Positions 1 through 8,294 of a stretch of 45,208 bases of DNA are shown piece after piece (position 1 is the stretch's first letter; each line of letters begins with the position of its first letter). The notes beneath the pieces were generated by a model. The model was not told the origin of the DNA. It saw only the letters and a program-made list of their open reading frames with translations, and made no database searches. This DNA comes from Proteobacteria bacterium SG_bin4 (GTDB lineage Bacteria; Pseudomonadota; Gammaproteobacteria; Burkholderiales; Nitrosomonadaceae), in assembly GCA_002083395.1 (NCBI GenBank), contig LWDH01000018.1:1-45208 (forward strand). Reading direction: 5' to 3'. A program made the position numbers and the translations under genes.

Positions 1-1
1 T

Positions 2-403
2 TATAAGGTCTCCAAGCATTTTGCAGGACTGACTTATTACGGTGAAATACGTTGGCACATTGAAGAACCAACGAAAGATCAAATGACAAAGGAATGGATT
101 AGCAATTTCATGATCACAGTTTCTGAGGGAGTTCCAAATCCTGACTGGGAAAAAGTGATAATTGACATTAGATCATTTGAGTGTGCTGCGGATGGATATT
201 CGTTCGAGCATGGTGTTTTGAAGCGTGCCGATGCCGATGGCAGCAATGTTGCGTTTAAGGATGGTTGCAAAGTTATTCGCATCGATCAATCCATTGTTGA
301 TAGCACTCGCCATCTTAAAGCTGCAGCCTATCAAGACGCATTTCCGATAAAAGAAAATCAGGATAACAAAGACTTACCAATCGATGAATTCAATGCTGAG
401 TAA
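2..403 (+). CDS. Hypothetical protein, 5' end outside window
   Basis: The reading frame is open from base 2 and ends at TAA 401-403, so only the last 133 residues are seen and the true start lies upstream. I do not recognise the family. The visible part is polar, with no membrane segment and no obvious motif; it ends in an acidic tail (DLPIDEFNAE). Base composition is more AT-rich than the genes from 1000 onward. There is no gene on the same strand close behind it. An internal ATG at 83 exists, but coding continues upstream of it without a stop, so I treat that ATG as internal. Confidence 0.6.
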   Translation, partial: YKVSKHFAGLTYYGEIRWHIEEPTKDQMTKEWISNFMITVSEGVPNPDWEKVIIDIRSFECAADGYSFEHGVLKRADADGSNVAFKDGCKVIRIDQSIVDSTRHLKAAAYQDAFPIKENQDNKDLPIDEFNAE

Positions 404-1002
404 TTACTTCTTTTTCTGAAGAATGTTGGTCCTGAGTAAAGTTGTAGTTGTATCAGTTGACCAGCATAGTTGGGAGAAATTAGCTATTTCCAGTTCTACT
501 GGTGAAATATATCCAACTAATATGAGCCGGTAAATGCAATCTTTATTTAAGTTAATTATCGAATCTCGTTTGCGCAAAATTAGCTTATGGATTATGTAAT
601 ACCTTTTTGATTGGCTTAAATTCCCGACAATTCCTGGACACCAACTCATACTTCCTATTTATTCTTCTTTCGCTTTAACTATTTACGAAACTTTTTAGCT
701 ATTTAATCGAATTTCGACGCGATCAATTTGTTTCTTTATTTTGATGCTCTATCAAGTCATTTTATCTCTAGAAAACTTTTAGATTCATGGGTTTCTATTC
801 GCCAAGGCGGCACATTAGTTGCTTAAGATATCGGAAAGTGCTGCATTCTTGATTATGTAAGCAACCTATTTCCATCCCCATTCCCATGTTATATGAAATA
901 AGAATATTCTGACAGGAAATGAAGGTCATTCCGATAGCTTTTATAACTTCGGTTGCGCTAAGGTTCAGCCCTGTCATTTTACTTTTAGATATATAAATAA
1001 CC
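404..1002. other. AT-rich intergenic region without recognisable gene
   Basis: About 600 bases of low GC between the truncated gene and the porin. The minus-strand open frames here (404-649 and 795-1004) have no convincing ribosome binding site and no recognisable product. The region presumably carries the porin promoter, but I cannot point to convincing -35/-10 boxes. The 36-bp motif seen upstream of the other porin-like gene and sbtA is absent. Confidence 0.4.
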
Positions 1003-2325
1003 ATGAAAGGGATAATGAATTACCGTATCAATAGCCTTATAGTTCTAGCGGGTTTGGCTGCCGCCGCGGCCATTACAACTGATCATGCTGCCGCCAATGC
1101 CATGCCTGAAATATTCAAGCGCAGCGGTGTCGAAATTGGCGGCTGGATCAACGGCGGGGCAACCCATAATGCCAACAATCCGGCGGATGGTTTTAATGGT
1201 GCGGTGACATTTGCCGATCGCGCCAACCGCTTTCAATTAAATCAGCTTAACCTTTTTATCGAGCGCAGTGTCGAATCGGACTCCAAACATTGGAGCGTCG
1301 GCGGGCGCTTCGATTTTATGTTCGGGACCGATGCCATTTACACCCAGGCCTTTGGTATATCCGCATTCGATGAAAATACCGGTGAACCGTCGGATAGGGG
1401 GAATTGGGATTTGAATATCTGCTGCAAATCGACGCGTACGTATGGTATCGCGCTGCCGCAAGCTTATCTTGAAACGCATGTGCCGGTTGGGAATGGCTTG
1501 AATATCAAAGCGGGTCATTTTTATACCCCGCTGGGCTATGAAAGCGTGCCCGCTCCAGACAATTTCTTCTATACCCGCGCCTATATTCTGAACAGCGGTG
1601 AGCCCTTTACGCATACGGGTTTTCTGGGTACCTATGCAATTAACCGCAACTGGACCGTGCGCGGTGCGGCGACTACCGGCAGCGCTACCGGCGGTTGGGA
1701 CGGAGGTTTCGACAAGCAGCTTGATAATTGGGGTGGACTAGCGCATCTGCTTTGGGATAGTGACGATCAGAAAACCAGCATGTCCCTGGGCGGCACCTAT
1801 GGCCAAACTGCGGTGGGCGAGCCCTGGATGATGTACAGTGTGGTATTGCAACGTTGGCTCACGCCCAAGCTGCATGCTGTCTTGCAGCATACGAACGGCT
1901 GGGCGGCGAATATCAATTTGCCTGAAGGCATCGGCAATGCTGCTTGGCATAGCATCAATTCCCACCTGACTTACGATCTGCTGCAAAACCTGTCGATCGG
2001 TATCCGCGCCGAACGCTTTCATGACCGCAACGGCTGGCGGGTGTTTTCCCCTTACCGCATTTTGTCGGCCATGAATAATAAAGGTGTCAGCTATGCCGGC
2101 AACATTCCTTTTGTCAGCGCGCCTGCGGATTATTACGCCGTTACCGTGGGCATGAACTGGAAACCGGCGATGCGTTGGAACAAAGGCTGGCGGCCAGTGC
2201 GCAATTTGCTTATCCGCAAAAATATCCGCTACGACCGGGCGGATGGCATTGATATGGCATTCCGCCCGTTCGACGGCAAGAAGGATCAGTTCTTATTCTC
2301 GCTGGATGCGGTGATTCCCTTTTAA
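1003..2325 (+). CDS. Outer membrane beta-barrel porin, BBP2 (OmpL-like) family
   Basis: A 440-aa outer-membrane protein with an N-terminal signal peptide (hydrophobic stretch LIVLAGLAAAAAI followed by an Ala-rich cleavage region). The mature part has features of the putative beta-barrel porin-2 family: an early EIGGWINGG strand, a QLNLFIER strand, and a PQAYLETHVPVG / GHFYTPLGYESV block. It ends in Phe, as expected for BAM-dependent insertion. Function is inferred to be passive solute uptake. ATG at 1015 may be the real start: AAAGGG at 1006-1011 can serve as its ribosome binding site, whereas none is visible before 1003. The gene converges on the alginate-export gene with only 28 bases between stops, and no clear terminator lies there. 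Confidence 0.8.
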   Translation: MKGIMNYRINSLIVLAGLAAAAAITTDHAAANAMPEIFKRSGVEIGGWINGGATHNANNPADGFNGAVTFADRANRFQLNQLNLFIERSVESDSKHWSVGGRFDFMFGTDAIYTQAFGISAFDENTGEPSDRGNWDLNICCKSTRTYGIALPQAYLETHVPVGNGLNIKAGHFYTPLGYESVPAPDNFFYTRAYILNSGEPFTHTGFLGTYAINRNWTVRGAATTGSATGGWDGGFDKQLDNWGGLAHLLWDSDDQKTSMSLGGTYGQTAVGEPWMMYSVVLQRWLTPKLHAVLQHTNGWAANINLPEGIGNAAWHSINSHLTYDLLQNLSIGIRAERFHDRNGWRVFSPYRILSAMNNKGVSYAGNIPFVSAPADYYAVTVGMNWKPAMRWNKGWRPVRNLLIRKNIRYDRADGIDMAFRPFDGKKDQFLFSLDAVIPF

Positions 2326-2353
2326 AATCAATTCAGAAACTATTAGTGTTTCC

Positions 2354-3844
2354 TTAAAACTTAAACGTTGCCATGGTGTAACCATAGTTGGTGTCGGCCA
2401 TGCCAGGGGTGTTAGCGACTTTCTCGAAGTAATCGCCTTTAAAGATATGGCTGTAGCCGATGTCGAAGCTAACACGTTTCAGGAAGCTGAATTGCGGATC
2501 CCAGCCGATGCTGATGTCGAACATATTGCCGAGGAAGGTGCCGGCGCGGCCGGTCGGGTCTTGCAAGCCGCTGCCGACGTAGGCGCCGTGTTTATCGGCG
2601 AGCCAGTAAGCGCGGTGCGACATCATCAGGCGGACAGTCGGTGTTGGAACTAGCGTTGCGCGGAAGCCGACCGGGGATATCAAGTTGGACGGGAAAAAAG
2701 GCCCAAACATACCGGTTGGGCCATACTCGACGCGGCGCTTGGCGTATAGAATGTCGAAGTTTTTGTCGGGATCGCGGTCTCCCGATGAATAATCGAATAG
2801 ATAAACGGCTCTGAGCGGCATTGGGGTATTGAAACTATACCCAACCTCACCATGATGACGATGGGCGAACAAACTCTTATCGCGGGTATCGCCAAACTGG
2901 TACATCGATTCGATTTCATAATCCATGCTGCCTTTTGCAGGTTTGGCGAACAACCGGAAACCGGTGGTCGATAAATTGCGTTGCCTGAGCTGATCACCTT
3001 CGTTTAACTGCAGGAAATAACCATCGACATTGGCCCAGCGTAGATCGCGGTTGGTCACGTAAACCCCGGAAAAATAGGTTTCGGGGGTGTTCCAGTTTAA
3101 CGATGTCGTAATTCGCTGCACCGGCCGGGCGCCAAACACGCGCAGGCTCCATTTTTCATCGGTATTGCCCATCATGAAGTGCAAGCCGTCGAACGCAGGC
3201 GAGAGAGTTCCCCAGCGGTGTCCCCCGACCAGACGGGCCTCACCCAGGTCCATCATGAAACGGCCGACTTCGAATTTCGCGGCATACCCTGTGCCGAGAA
3301 AGTTTTTGCCGTGAAGGCCAAGATGCATTTGGGTAAAGTCAAAATGATCGGCGATATTCGGGTTATGTTCTTGCCCGAAATTGGCTAGCGGGGCGCGGAT
3401 GTCGGTCAATTCGAGCGTGAATTTCAGCGGATCGATGATATTTTTGATTTCCATCAGAAAGCGGGTGCGCTGATGGATCTGATCGTTGAATCCCGGGATG
3501 CTTCGGGTGAAACCGTTATCGTAAACATCGTACCGGGTGCGATGCTCGACCGCGATGTTCAGCCAGTCGGGCGCCATGGCGGACAATGGTGTTTTATGCT
3601 CTTCCATCAGCTTGGTCAGATTATCAAAGTCGAAGCGGGTGCGCCCGGGGGTTTCCTGTGCGCTGAAAGACGTGCCGTTGGTGCCGTTGGCTGGTGTATT
3701 GGTTCTTACGATCGAAGGCGTTGGTTTGGTTTTCAGGGCTTCGTCCTTGGACGGTTCCGCCGCCATCAGGTGCCTGCCCCATAACACACAGCCGCAGCAG
3801 AAAAATACCAGCCAACAAGTGTATTGAATTCGTCTCCAGGTCAT
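2354..3844 (-). CDS. Alginate-export family outer membrane porin
   Basis: A 496-aa protein. The start at 3844 is chosen because GAGGGAAC sits just upstream; a longer frame from 3880 has no such site. The N-terminus is a signal peptide (WLVFFCCGCVLWG, cleavage near MAAEP), followed by a low-complexity Pro/Thr linker to about residue 55. A beta-barrel with alternating aromatic strands follows, including EHRTRYDVYDN, QRTRFLMEIKN, GRFMMDLGEARLVGGHRW and a terminal YGYTMATFKF ending in Phe. This pattern fits the alginate_exp (AlgE-like) family, which in non-alginate producers serves as a porin for sugars or organic anions; the substrate here is unknown. It shares a 36-bp upstream motif (3933-3968) with the sbtA operon, so co-regulation with bicarbonate uptake is inferred. 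Confidence 0.78.
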   Translation of the reverse strand: MTWRRIQYTCWLVFFCCGCVLWGRHLMAAEPSKDEALKTKPTPSIVRTNTPANGTNGTSFSAQETPGRTRFDFDNLTKLMEEHKTPLSAMAPDWLNIAVEHRTRYDVYDNGFTRSIPGFNDQIHQRTRFLMEIKNIIDPLKFTLELTDIRAPLANFGQEHNPNIADHFDFTQMHLGLHGKNFLGTGYAAKFEVGRFMMDLGEARLVGGHRWGTLSPAFDGLHFMMGNTDEKWSLRVFGARPVQRITTSLNWNTPETYFSGVYVTNRDLRWANVDGYFLQLNEGDQLRQRNLSTTGFRLFAKPAKGSMDYEIESMYQFGDTRDKSLFAHRHHGEVGYSFNTPMPLRAVYLFDYSSGDRDPDKNFDILYAKRRVEYGPTGMFGPFFPSNLISPVGFRATLVPTPTVRLMMSHRAYWLADKHGAYVGSGLQDPTGRAGTFLGNMFDISIGWDPQFSFLKRVSFDIGYSHIFKGDYFEKVANTPGMADTNYGYTMATFKF

Positions 3845-3932
3845 TTTTGTTCCCTCATCAAGTAGTTGCCGGTTAATCAAAATCCGGATGAATCGATCAA
3901 GTTTTTATTAATATACCGGGCGCTAGTTGCTG

Positions 3933-3968
3933 GAAAAATCCGTGCGAGCACTTAAGCGCAATCCCTTA
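3933..3968. promoter_or_regulatory. Shared regulatory motif, copy 1 (TAAG-N8-CTTA core)
   Basis: This stretch matches 5980-6015 at 30 of 36 positions without gaps. It holds the common blocks ATCCGTGCG, TAAG (3953-3956), GCAA and CCCTTA. TAAG-N8-CTTA is an inverted repeat of the size used by dimeric LuxR/FixJ-type regulators. It lies about 90 bases upstream of the alginate-export gene start at 3844. Confidence 0.6.
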
Positions 3969-4103
3969 TAAGTTTTGGGGTAATAAAAATTACTGAATAT
4001 AATTAGTAGGTTGAAAAGATTCTGTGGTATTTCCTATAGCAATTGCGATACGGGTGGCAGGGCCTGGTTACAAAAAAACGTTGGATTGGTGGGCGTGTTT
4101 GTG

Positions 4104-4127
4104 ATCCTGGCTGTATTCAGCCAGGAT
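4104..4127. terminator. Strong hairpin downstream of sbtB
   Basis: A perfect 10-bp stem (ATCCTGGCTG / CAGCCAGGAT) with a 4-base loop, 44 bases past the stop of the PII-like gene. There is no long T run on either side, so it may be a weak terminator or a 3'-end stabiliser rather than a classical intrinsic terminator. Confidence 0.45.
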
Positions 4128-4170
4128 TTGGAAGTGAAGGGGTTTAAGAATGCAGGAAGGGTGTTGACGC

Positions 4171-4497
4171 TCAATACGAAACTGCCGGCCCGGTGACCCA
4201 CTGGCAATCGGTGACTAGGCACATGCCTCCGAAGCTTCGCAAATTCGGCTGCAATATACTGATGATCTTTGCTGCCTGACTGTCTTCGCAGGCCAGTACC
4301 ATGATAGCGTTGGGCAGTTCCAGCGCGTAATCGTCCGGATTACGCTCACCGGTCGATCCGAATCCTCCGGCTTTTTTGATGACCGTGTAACCGCGCACAT
4401 TGGCATCGCGCAGCAGCTTCAGCAGAGCATCCAGCGAGTTTTCGTCAATGACGATCTCGATTCGTTTCATGGGTTTCAGTATTTCCTTTTCTAACAT
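4171..4497 (-). CDS. PII-like regulatory protein, SbtB type
   Basis: A 108-aa small protein with a PII-like ferredoxin fold: beta strand RIEIVIDENS, helix LDALLKLLRDAN, then GYTVIKKAGGFGSTGE at the base of the T-loop position, and later strands NAIMVLACED and MCLVTDCQWV. Its place directly downstream of an SbtA-type permease in the same orientation identifies it as the SbtB partner, which in cyanobacteria binds adenine nucleotides and controls bicarbonate transport. The T-loop is short compared with GlnB, and no uridylylation Tyr motif is visible. The start at 4497 has GGAG seven bases upstream; the internal ATG at 4470 is poorly spaced from a binding site. Two hairpins lie between it and sbtA. 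Confidence 0.7.
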   Translation of the reverse strand: MLEKEILKPMKRIEIVIDENSLDALLKLLRDANVRGYTVIKKAGGFGSTGERNPDDYALELPNAIMVLACEDSQAAKIISILQPNLRSFGGMCLVTDCQWVTGPAVSY

Positions 4498-4553
4498 GAT
4501 GAGTCTCCATATGAATTATTAATGTAGTAACCGGGATGCGAAAGCGTTGATAA

Positions 4554-4588
4554 CTTGCGGCGGCGCCGGAACACATCGCCGCCGCAAG
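4554..4588. repeat. Intercistronic inverted repeat 1 (sbtA-sbtB)
   Basis: A perfect 12-bp stem, CTTGCGGCGGCG (4554-4565) and CGCCGCCGCAAG (4577-4588), with an 11-base loop. It lies in the 169-base gap between the sbtA stop and the sbtB start. No U tract follows in the transcribed direction, so a role in mRNA processing, stability or attenuation is more likely than simple termination. Confidence 0.6.
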
Positions 4589-4591
4589 TGC

Positions 4592-4625
4592 GCTCCTGAT
4601 GCTGAAGGAGGAAAACATCAGGAGC
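4592..4625. repeat. Intercistronic inverted repeat 2 (sbtA-sbtB)
   Basis: A perfect 10-bp stem, GCTCCTGATG (4592-4601) and CATCAGGAGC (4616-4625), with a 14-base loop, only three bases from the previous inverted repeat. The two stems are arranged in tandem and would both form in the sbtA-sbtB transcript. Confidence 0.6.
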
Positions 4626-4666
4626 AGGCCGGAGCGGTGTGCGGCCATAGCTGGCTGATACGCCGC

Positions 4667-5659
4667 TTACCAGGGGTAGTAAGTAGCATGCAGATATTGC
4701 GCAGCGGCGTAATACATGGGAATACCGACGACGACATTGAACGGGAAGGTGCAGCCGAGCGATAGCGTCAGATAGAACGATGGATTGGCTTCCGGAATCG
4801 CCAGGCGCATTGCCGGGGGAACGGCGATATACGAGCAACTGGCTGCCAGCACCGTGACCAGCGTGATACCGCCAACCGAGTAGCCCAGCAGAAAGTGACC
4901 GACAAATAAACCGCTGGCTGCGCCGATGAGCGGCATCACAATACCGAAGCCGACCAGGAAAACACCGACTGACTTGAATTCCGACAATCGTTTTCCGGCT
5001 TCCATCCCCATGTCGCAAAGGAAGATGCACAGCGCGCCCATAAAGATCAGCTCAAAAAAAGGCTCGATTTTCTTATAGCTAGGATCTGAAACGACCCACC
5101 CGATCGCCATCGAACCGAACAATAGCAAAATGCTGCCGTTGGTAAAGGCTTCGATGATCAGGTGTTTATACATTCCTTTATCGGCCTTGGTAGCGCCCCC
5201 CATGATTTTCCGGGAGTATCCGGCAAGCACCAGGCCAATCATGATCGCTGGCGATTCCATGATCGCCAACATGATCACCGGGTAGGCTTCGTACGTTACA
5301 CCGATACCGGCGAGGAATGCGACTGCGGTCATGTAGGTGCCGGCGCTGACTGAGCCGTAGTGCGCGGAAATCGCCGCGGCGTTGAGCGGATCGATTTTGC
5401 CGACCAGACGCAAGATCAGGTAAGCAATGATCGGCAAACCGATGCCGAATGCGAGCGCCGCCCAGACCGCCGGAATAGCGGATGCCATATCGGATCCGGC
5501 AAGCGCCTTACCGCCATGAAGTCCGATACCGATGAGTAAGTAAATGACGATCATCTTGTGCATATCGGGCGGGAATTTCAGATCGGACTTGATCAGACAG
5601 GCAAACATTCCCAATGCAAAAAACAGAATCGCCGGTACGAGAAGACTGGACAGAGACAT
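4667..5659 (-). CDS. sbtA: Sodium-dependent bicarbonate transporter, SbtA family
   Basis: A 330-aa integral membrane protein with about ten hydrophobic helices in two inverted halves. Family landmarks are the SDLKFPPDMHKMIVIYLLIGIGLHGG segment early in the protein, SAHYGSVSAGTYMTA, the IMLAIMESPAIMIGL helix, and the symmetric ASCSYIAVPPAMRLAIPEANPSFYL block near the C-terminus. The length is close to that of cyanobacterial SbtA. Function: Na+-coupled HCO3- uptake across the inner membrane, feeding CO2 fixation in an autotroph. The start has a strong site (GAGGGG, seven bases upstream). It lies 26 bases downstream of a 47-codon ORF and is followed by the PII-like gene, which makes a likely three-gene operon. 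A two-component system is divergently transcribed. Confidence 0.88.
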   Translation of the reverse strand: MSLSSLLVPAILFFALGMFACLIKSDLKFPPDMHKMIVIYLLIGIGLHGGKALAGSDMASAIPAVWAALAFGIGLPIIAYLILRLVGKIDPLNAAAISAHYGSVSAGTYMTAVAFLAGIGVTYEAYPVIMLAIMESPAIMIGLVLAGYSRKIMGGATKADKGMYKHLIIEAFTNGSILLLFGSMAIGWVVSDPSYKKIEPFFELIFMGALCIFLCDMGMEAGKRLSEFKSVGVFLVGFGIVMPLIGAASGLFVGHFLLGYSVGGITLVTVLAASCSYIAVPPAMRLAIPEANPSFYLTLSLGCTFPFNVVVGIPMYYAAAQYLHATYYPW

Positions 5660-5685
5660 AATGGAACCCCTCTATACGTGACAAG

Positions 5686-5829
5686 TTAAACAACTAAAGT
5701 TAAGCGTGCTTGATCTTGCGGTACGGCTGGTTTCGAAGCCATGTCCACCGGATCGCTCAGCAGCGGTTGGTGCGGCAATATCATTAAAGCCGTCATCAGC
5801 AGCCCGCATACAAAAATTTTTTTGATCAT
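5686..5829 (-). CDS. Small hydrophobic leader ORF upstream of sbtA (47 aa)
   Basis: A 47-codon frame that begins MIKKIFVCGLLMTALMILP and ends QARLTLVV before TAA. It is preceded by GGAG with a seven-base spacer, a textbook ribosome binding site. The N-terminal half looks like a secretion signal (two Lys, then about 14 hydrophobic residues), leaving a short Pro-rich mature peptide of about 25 residues. It sits 26 bases ahead of the sbtA start, so co-transcription is very likely. I do not recognise the family. It could be a small membrane peptide acting on the permease, or a translated leader that tunes sbtA expression. Confidence 0.55.
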   Translation of the reverse strand: MIKKIFVCGLLMTALMILPHQPLLSDPVDMASKPAVPQDQARLTLVV

Positions 5830-5979
5830 CGTGTTTCTCCAAACAGTTAAAAATCAGATTTTCCTGGGTAAAAACAGCACGCTGACAGATGCGCCGATCG
5901 CAGAAATTTTCTGCGCATCCCGGTCGAAGCAACCGGTGCCATTTCCTACCGGGCAAATCCTACAAGAGAACCCCGTAGG

Positions 5980-6018
5980 GAAATATCCGTGCGGACACGT
6001 AAGTGCAAACCCTTACGT
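5980..6018. promoter_or_regulatory. Shared regulatory motif, copy 2 (sbtA / kinase divergent region)
   Basis: This is the second copy of the 36-bp motif at 3933-3968. Here the core is a perfect inverted repeat, ACGTAAG (5997-6003), eight bases, CTTACGT (6012-6018). It lies between the sbtA operon (first ORF starts at 5829) and the divergent kinase gene (6089), a natural place for binding of the FixJ-like regulator encoded at 7594. Confidence 0.6.
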
Positions 6019-6088
6019 ATCAACAAATTGATAGTAAATTGCCGATTTCTGTCGTAAGCTGATTGGCGTTTCAATTCCGAATCGACGG

Positions 6089-7597
6089 GTGGAGAAACAT
6101 TTGAATAGTGCAGTGAGAGGATTAACTTTCTTGACAGTGTTCGAAGCCGCAGCGGATGCCATGATTCTGGCGGACGACGCAGGCCGCATCGCGGTCGTCA
6201 ATCCCGCAGCGCAGCGGCTGCTCGGTTATACCGGCGGCGAACTGCAAGGCGTGACGGTGGAAATGCTGATTGCGCCGCGCTACCGGAAGCAATACCGTTA
6301 TTACCAGGATCTCTTTTTAAAACGTCCGGCGAAGCGCGCCATGAGCGCCGGTAATGAATTGATCGTGCTGCATCGCGATGGCAAGGAAATGTTGCTCGAT
6401 ATCAGCCTCAGTCCGATCCGGAAGAAACAGCAATTGCTGGTGCTGATCATTTTCAATGCCGCGCGGCGGCGGCTGGATACCGAGGAAGCCTTGCACATCA
6501 GCGAAGAACGCTTGCGTCTGGCGAAGCAAGCGGCGGGATTGGGTATTTTTGACTACGACTTCAAACGCAATATTGTTTTCTGGGATACGCAGATGCGTAA
6601 GCTGTGGGGGAAAGATTCCGAGGAATCCGTCAGTTATGAGGAATTTGTGGCGGCGATTCATCCGGAAGACCGTGAAGCGCGGCAACTGGCGATCGAAAAA
6701 GCGATGGACCCCGCCAGCAGCGGCGAATTCAAGGCGCAATACCGCATTATTAATCCGCTGAACGGCATGGAGCGCTGGATCGCGGCGCATGGGCGCGTCT
6801 ATTTCGAATCCGGGCATCCGCATCGTCTCATCGGGGTGACGCGCGATGTCACCGAGCAAAAATTAATCCAGAAGAAATTGCAACTGCACCGCGACGAAAC
6901 CGAAAGCATTCTCAAGCAGCAAGTCGCGGCGCGCACCGCATCGGCAATTGCGCACGAGCTGAATCAGCCATTGGCCGCGATTTCCGCCTACAGTGAAGTG
7001 GTGTTGCATGCGCTTGGCAGCGGCAGTACCAGCTATAGCCATCTGAAACGGGCGCTGGAGGGGTGCGTGGAACAGGCGCAGCGCGCCGGGCGCAGTCTGC
7101 ACGAATTGCTGGCTTTTCTGCAGAAAGGGGAACTGGTGACCGAGCGTTCCAGTTTGAACGAAATCGTGTATGAAGCATTAAACGTCGTCTACAACGATGG
7201 CTACGGCAGATTCCACCCGGTGCTGCTGTTGCAGGAAAATCTGCCGGAAGTGCGCTGTAATCGTACGCAAATCCAGAAAGTGCTGGTCAATCTTTTCAGA
7301 AACGCGATCGAAGCGATGCGCAACCTGGATTCGCCCGATCTGACGATCATCACCCGGCTGGAAACGGCCGGTGAAGAGGAAGTTGCCGAAGTGATCGTGC
7401 AGGATAACGGACCGGGATTCGATCAGAATCTGGTCAAGCGGATCTTTGAACCGTTTTTTACCACCAAGCCGACGGGTATCGGCATGGGGTTGGCGATCAG
7501 CCGCGCCTTGATTGAAGCCAACGGCGGCCAGCTTTGGATCGATGCCGGCGCCCGGACGGGCGCGAAATTTCATTTTACTTTGCCTTTTGAGCCATGA
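6089..7597 (+). CDS. PAS sensor histidine kinase, FixL-like
   Basis: A 502-aa sensor kinase without obvious membrane helices, hence probably cytoplasmic. Order: PAS domain about residues 15-125 (ADAMILADDAGRIAVVNPAAQRLLGY), a second PAS with PAC region about 135-260, then the transmitter. The phosphoacceptor is His289 in AHELNQPL. The ATPase part shows the N box (NLFRNAIEAM), G1 (VQDNGPGF), F box (FEPFFTTK) and G2 (GIGMGLAI). Compared from memory with FixL, the heme-ligand His position appears to be Tyr in YRKQYRYYQ, so oxygen sensing by heme is doubtful. The start is uncertain: GTG at 6089, or TTG at 6101, which has GGAG six bases upstream. The stop overlaps the regulator's ATG (ATGA). Confidence 0.85.
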   Translation: MEKHLNSAVRGLTFLTVFEAAADAMILADDAGRIAVVNPAAQRLLGYTGGELQGVTVEMLIAPRYRKQYRYYQDLFLKRPAKRAMSAGNELIVLHRDGKEMLLDISLSPIRKKQQLLVLIIFNAARRRLDTEEALHISEERLRLAKQAAGLGIFDYDFKRNIVFWDTQMRKLWGKDSEESVSYEEFVAAIHPEDREARQLAIEKAMDPASSGEFKAQYRIINPLNGMERWIAAHGRVYFESGHPHRLIGVTRDVTEQKLIQKKLQLHRDETESILKQQVAARTASAIAHELNQPLAAISAYSEVVLHALGSGSTSYSHLKRALEGCVEQAQRAGRSLHELLAFLQKGELVTERSSLNEIVYEALNVVYNDGYGRFHPVLLLQENLPEVRCNRTQIQKVLVNLFRNAIEAMRNLDSPDLTIITRLETAGEEEVAEVIVQDNGPGFDQNLVKRIFEPFFTTKPTGIGMGLAISRALIEANGGQLWIDAGARTGAKFHFTLPFEP

Positions 7598-8211
7598 TGA
7601 CGCAGGAACCGGTTGTTTATATAGTGGATGACGATGCGGCGGTGCGGGATTCGCTCACGCTGATGATCGAACAGGCGGGTATGGCCGTGCAATCGTTCGA
7701 GAACGCAAGGATGTTTCTGAATGCCTGCCGCCCGGATTTTTTCGGTTGCATCATCATCGACGTGAAAATGCCCGGCATGGACGGTCTGCAACTGCAGGAA
7801 GAATTGGCATGGCGCAAGATCCGGTTACCGGTCATTTTTCTGACCGGACACGGCGACATTCCGATGAGCGTGCGGGCGATCAAAGGCGGCGCGATCGATT
7901 TTCTCACCAAGCCGGTGATCCGCGAGAAGTTGCTGATCTGCATCCGTACGGCTTTTGCCGAGGCCAAAAAGCATATCAGCGACGTCACCGGCCATCAGGA
8001 AATCCGCTCGTCTCTGATCAAGCTGACACGGCGCGAGCGCGAAGTCATGCTGCTGGCGGTGCAAGGCCTCGCCAACAAGGAAATCGCATCCTGTCTCGGA
8101 ATCAGCCACCGTACCGTGGAAATTCACAAATCGAAGATCATGCAAAAGACTGGCGCAACCAATTTGATCGACCTCGCTCGCATTGCGCGCGAAAACGATC
8201 TGCATGATTGA
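7594..8211 (+). CDS. FixJ/NarL-type response regulator
   Basis: A 205-aa transcription factor. The receiver domain covers residues about 7-120, with acidic pocket Asp12-14, phosphoacceptor Asp56 in IIIDVKMPG, the LTGHGD switch region and the conserved Lys in FLTKPV. The C-terminal LuxR/FixJ helix-turn-helix is at about 138-200 (LTRREREVMLLAVQGLANKEIA, then SHRTVEIHKSKIMQKTGA). It overlaps the kinase gene by four bases, so the two form a cognate pair. Probable targets are the promoters carrying TAAG-N8-CTTA upstream of the sbtA operon and the alginate-export gene, which is inference from position and motif symmetry. It is followed by the convergent VOC gene. Confidence 0.9.
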   Translation: MMTQEPVVYIVDDDAAVRDSLTLMIEQAGMAVQSFENARMFLNACRPDFFGCIIIDVKMPGMDGLQLQEELAWRKIRLPVIFLTGHGDIPMSVRAIKGGAIDFLTKPVIREKLLICIRTAFAEAKKHISDVTGHQEIRSSLIKLTRREREVMLLAVQGLANKEIASCLGISHRTVEIHKSKIMQKTGATNLIDLARIARENDLHD

Positions 8212-8294
8212 TCGCATCAACGGCTTCGGGAAACTGCATCAGTTGATTCGCGCCGGGAGGCTATAGCGTCTTGAATTAGGAGCCGTCGCTGGGA

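Noticed and set aside
404..1004. Two minus-strand frames of 81 and 69 codons
   Set aside because: They have no ribosome site and no recognisable protein; AT-rich DNA readily gives such frames.
4011..4196. 61-codon plus-strand frame downstream of sbtB
   Set aside because: It has no ribosome site and contains the strong hairpin at 4104-4127; more likely non-coding.
5672..5956. 94-codon minus-strand frame over the sbtA leader region
   Set aside because: It is out of frame with the 47-codon ORF, which has the better ribosome site and a signal-like sequence.
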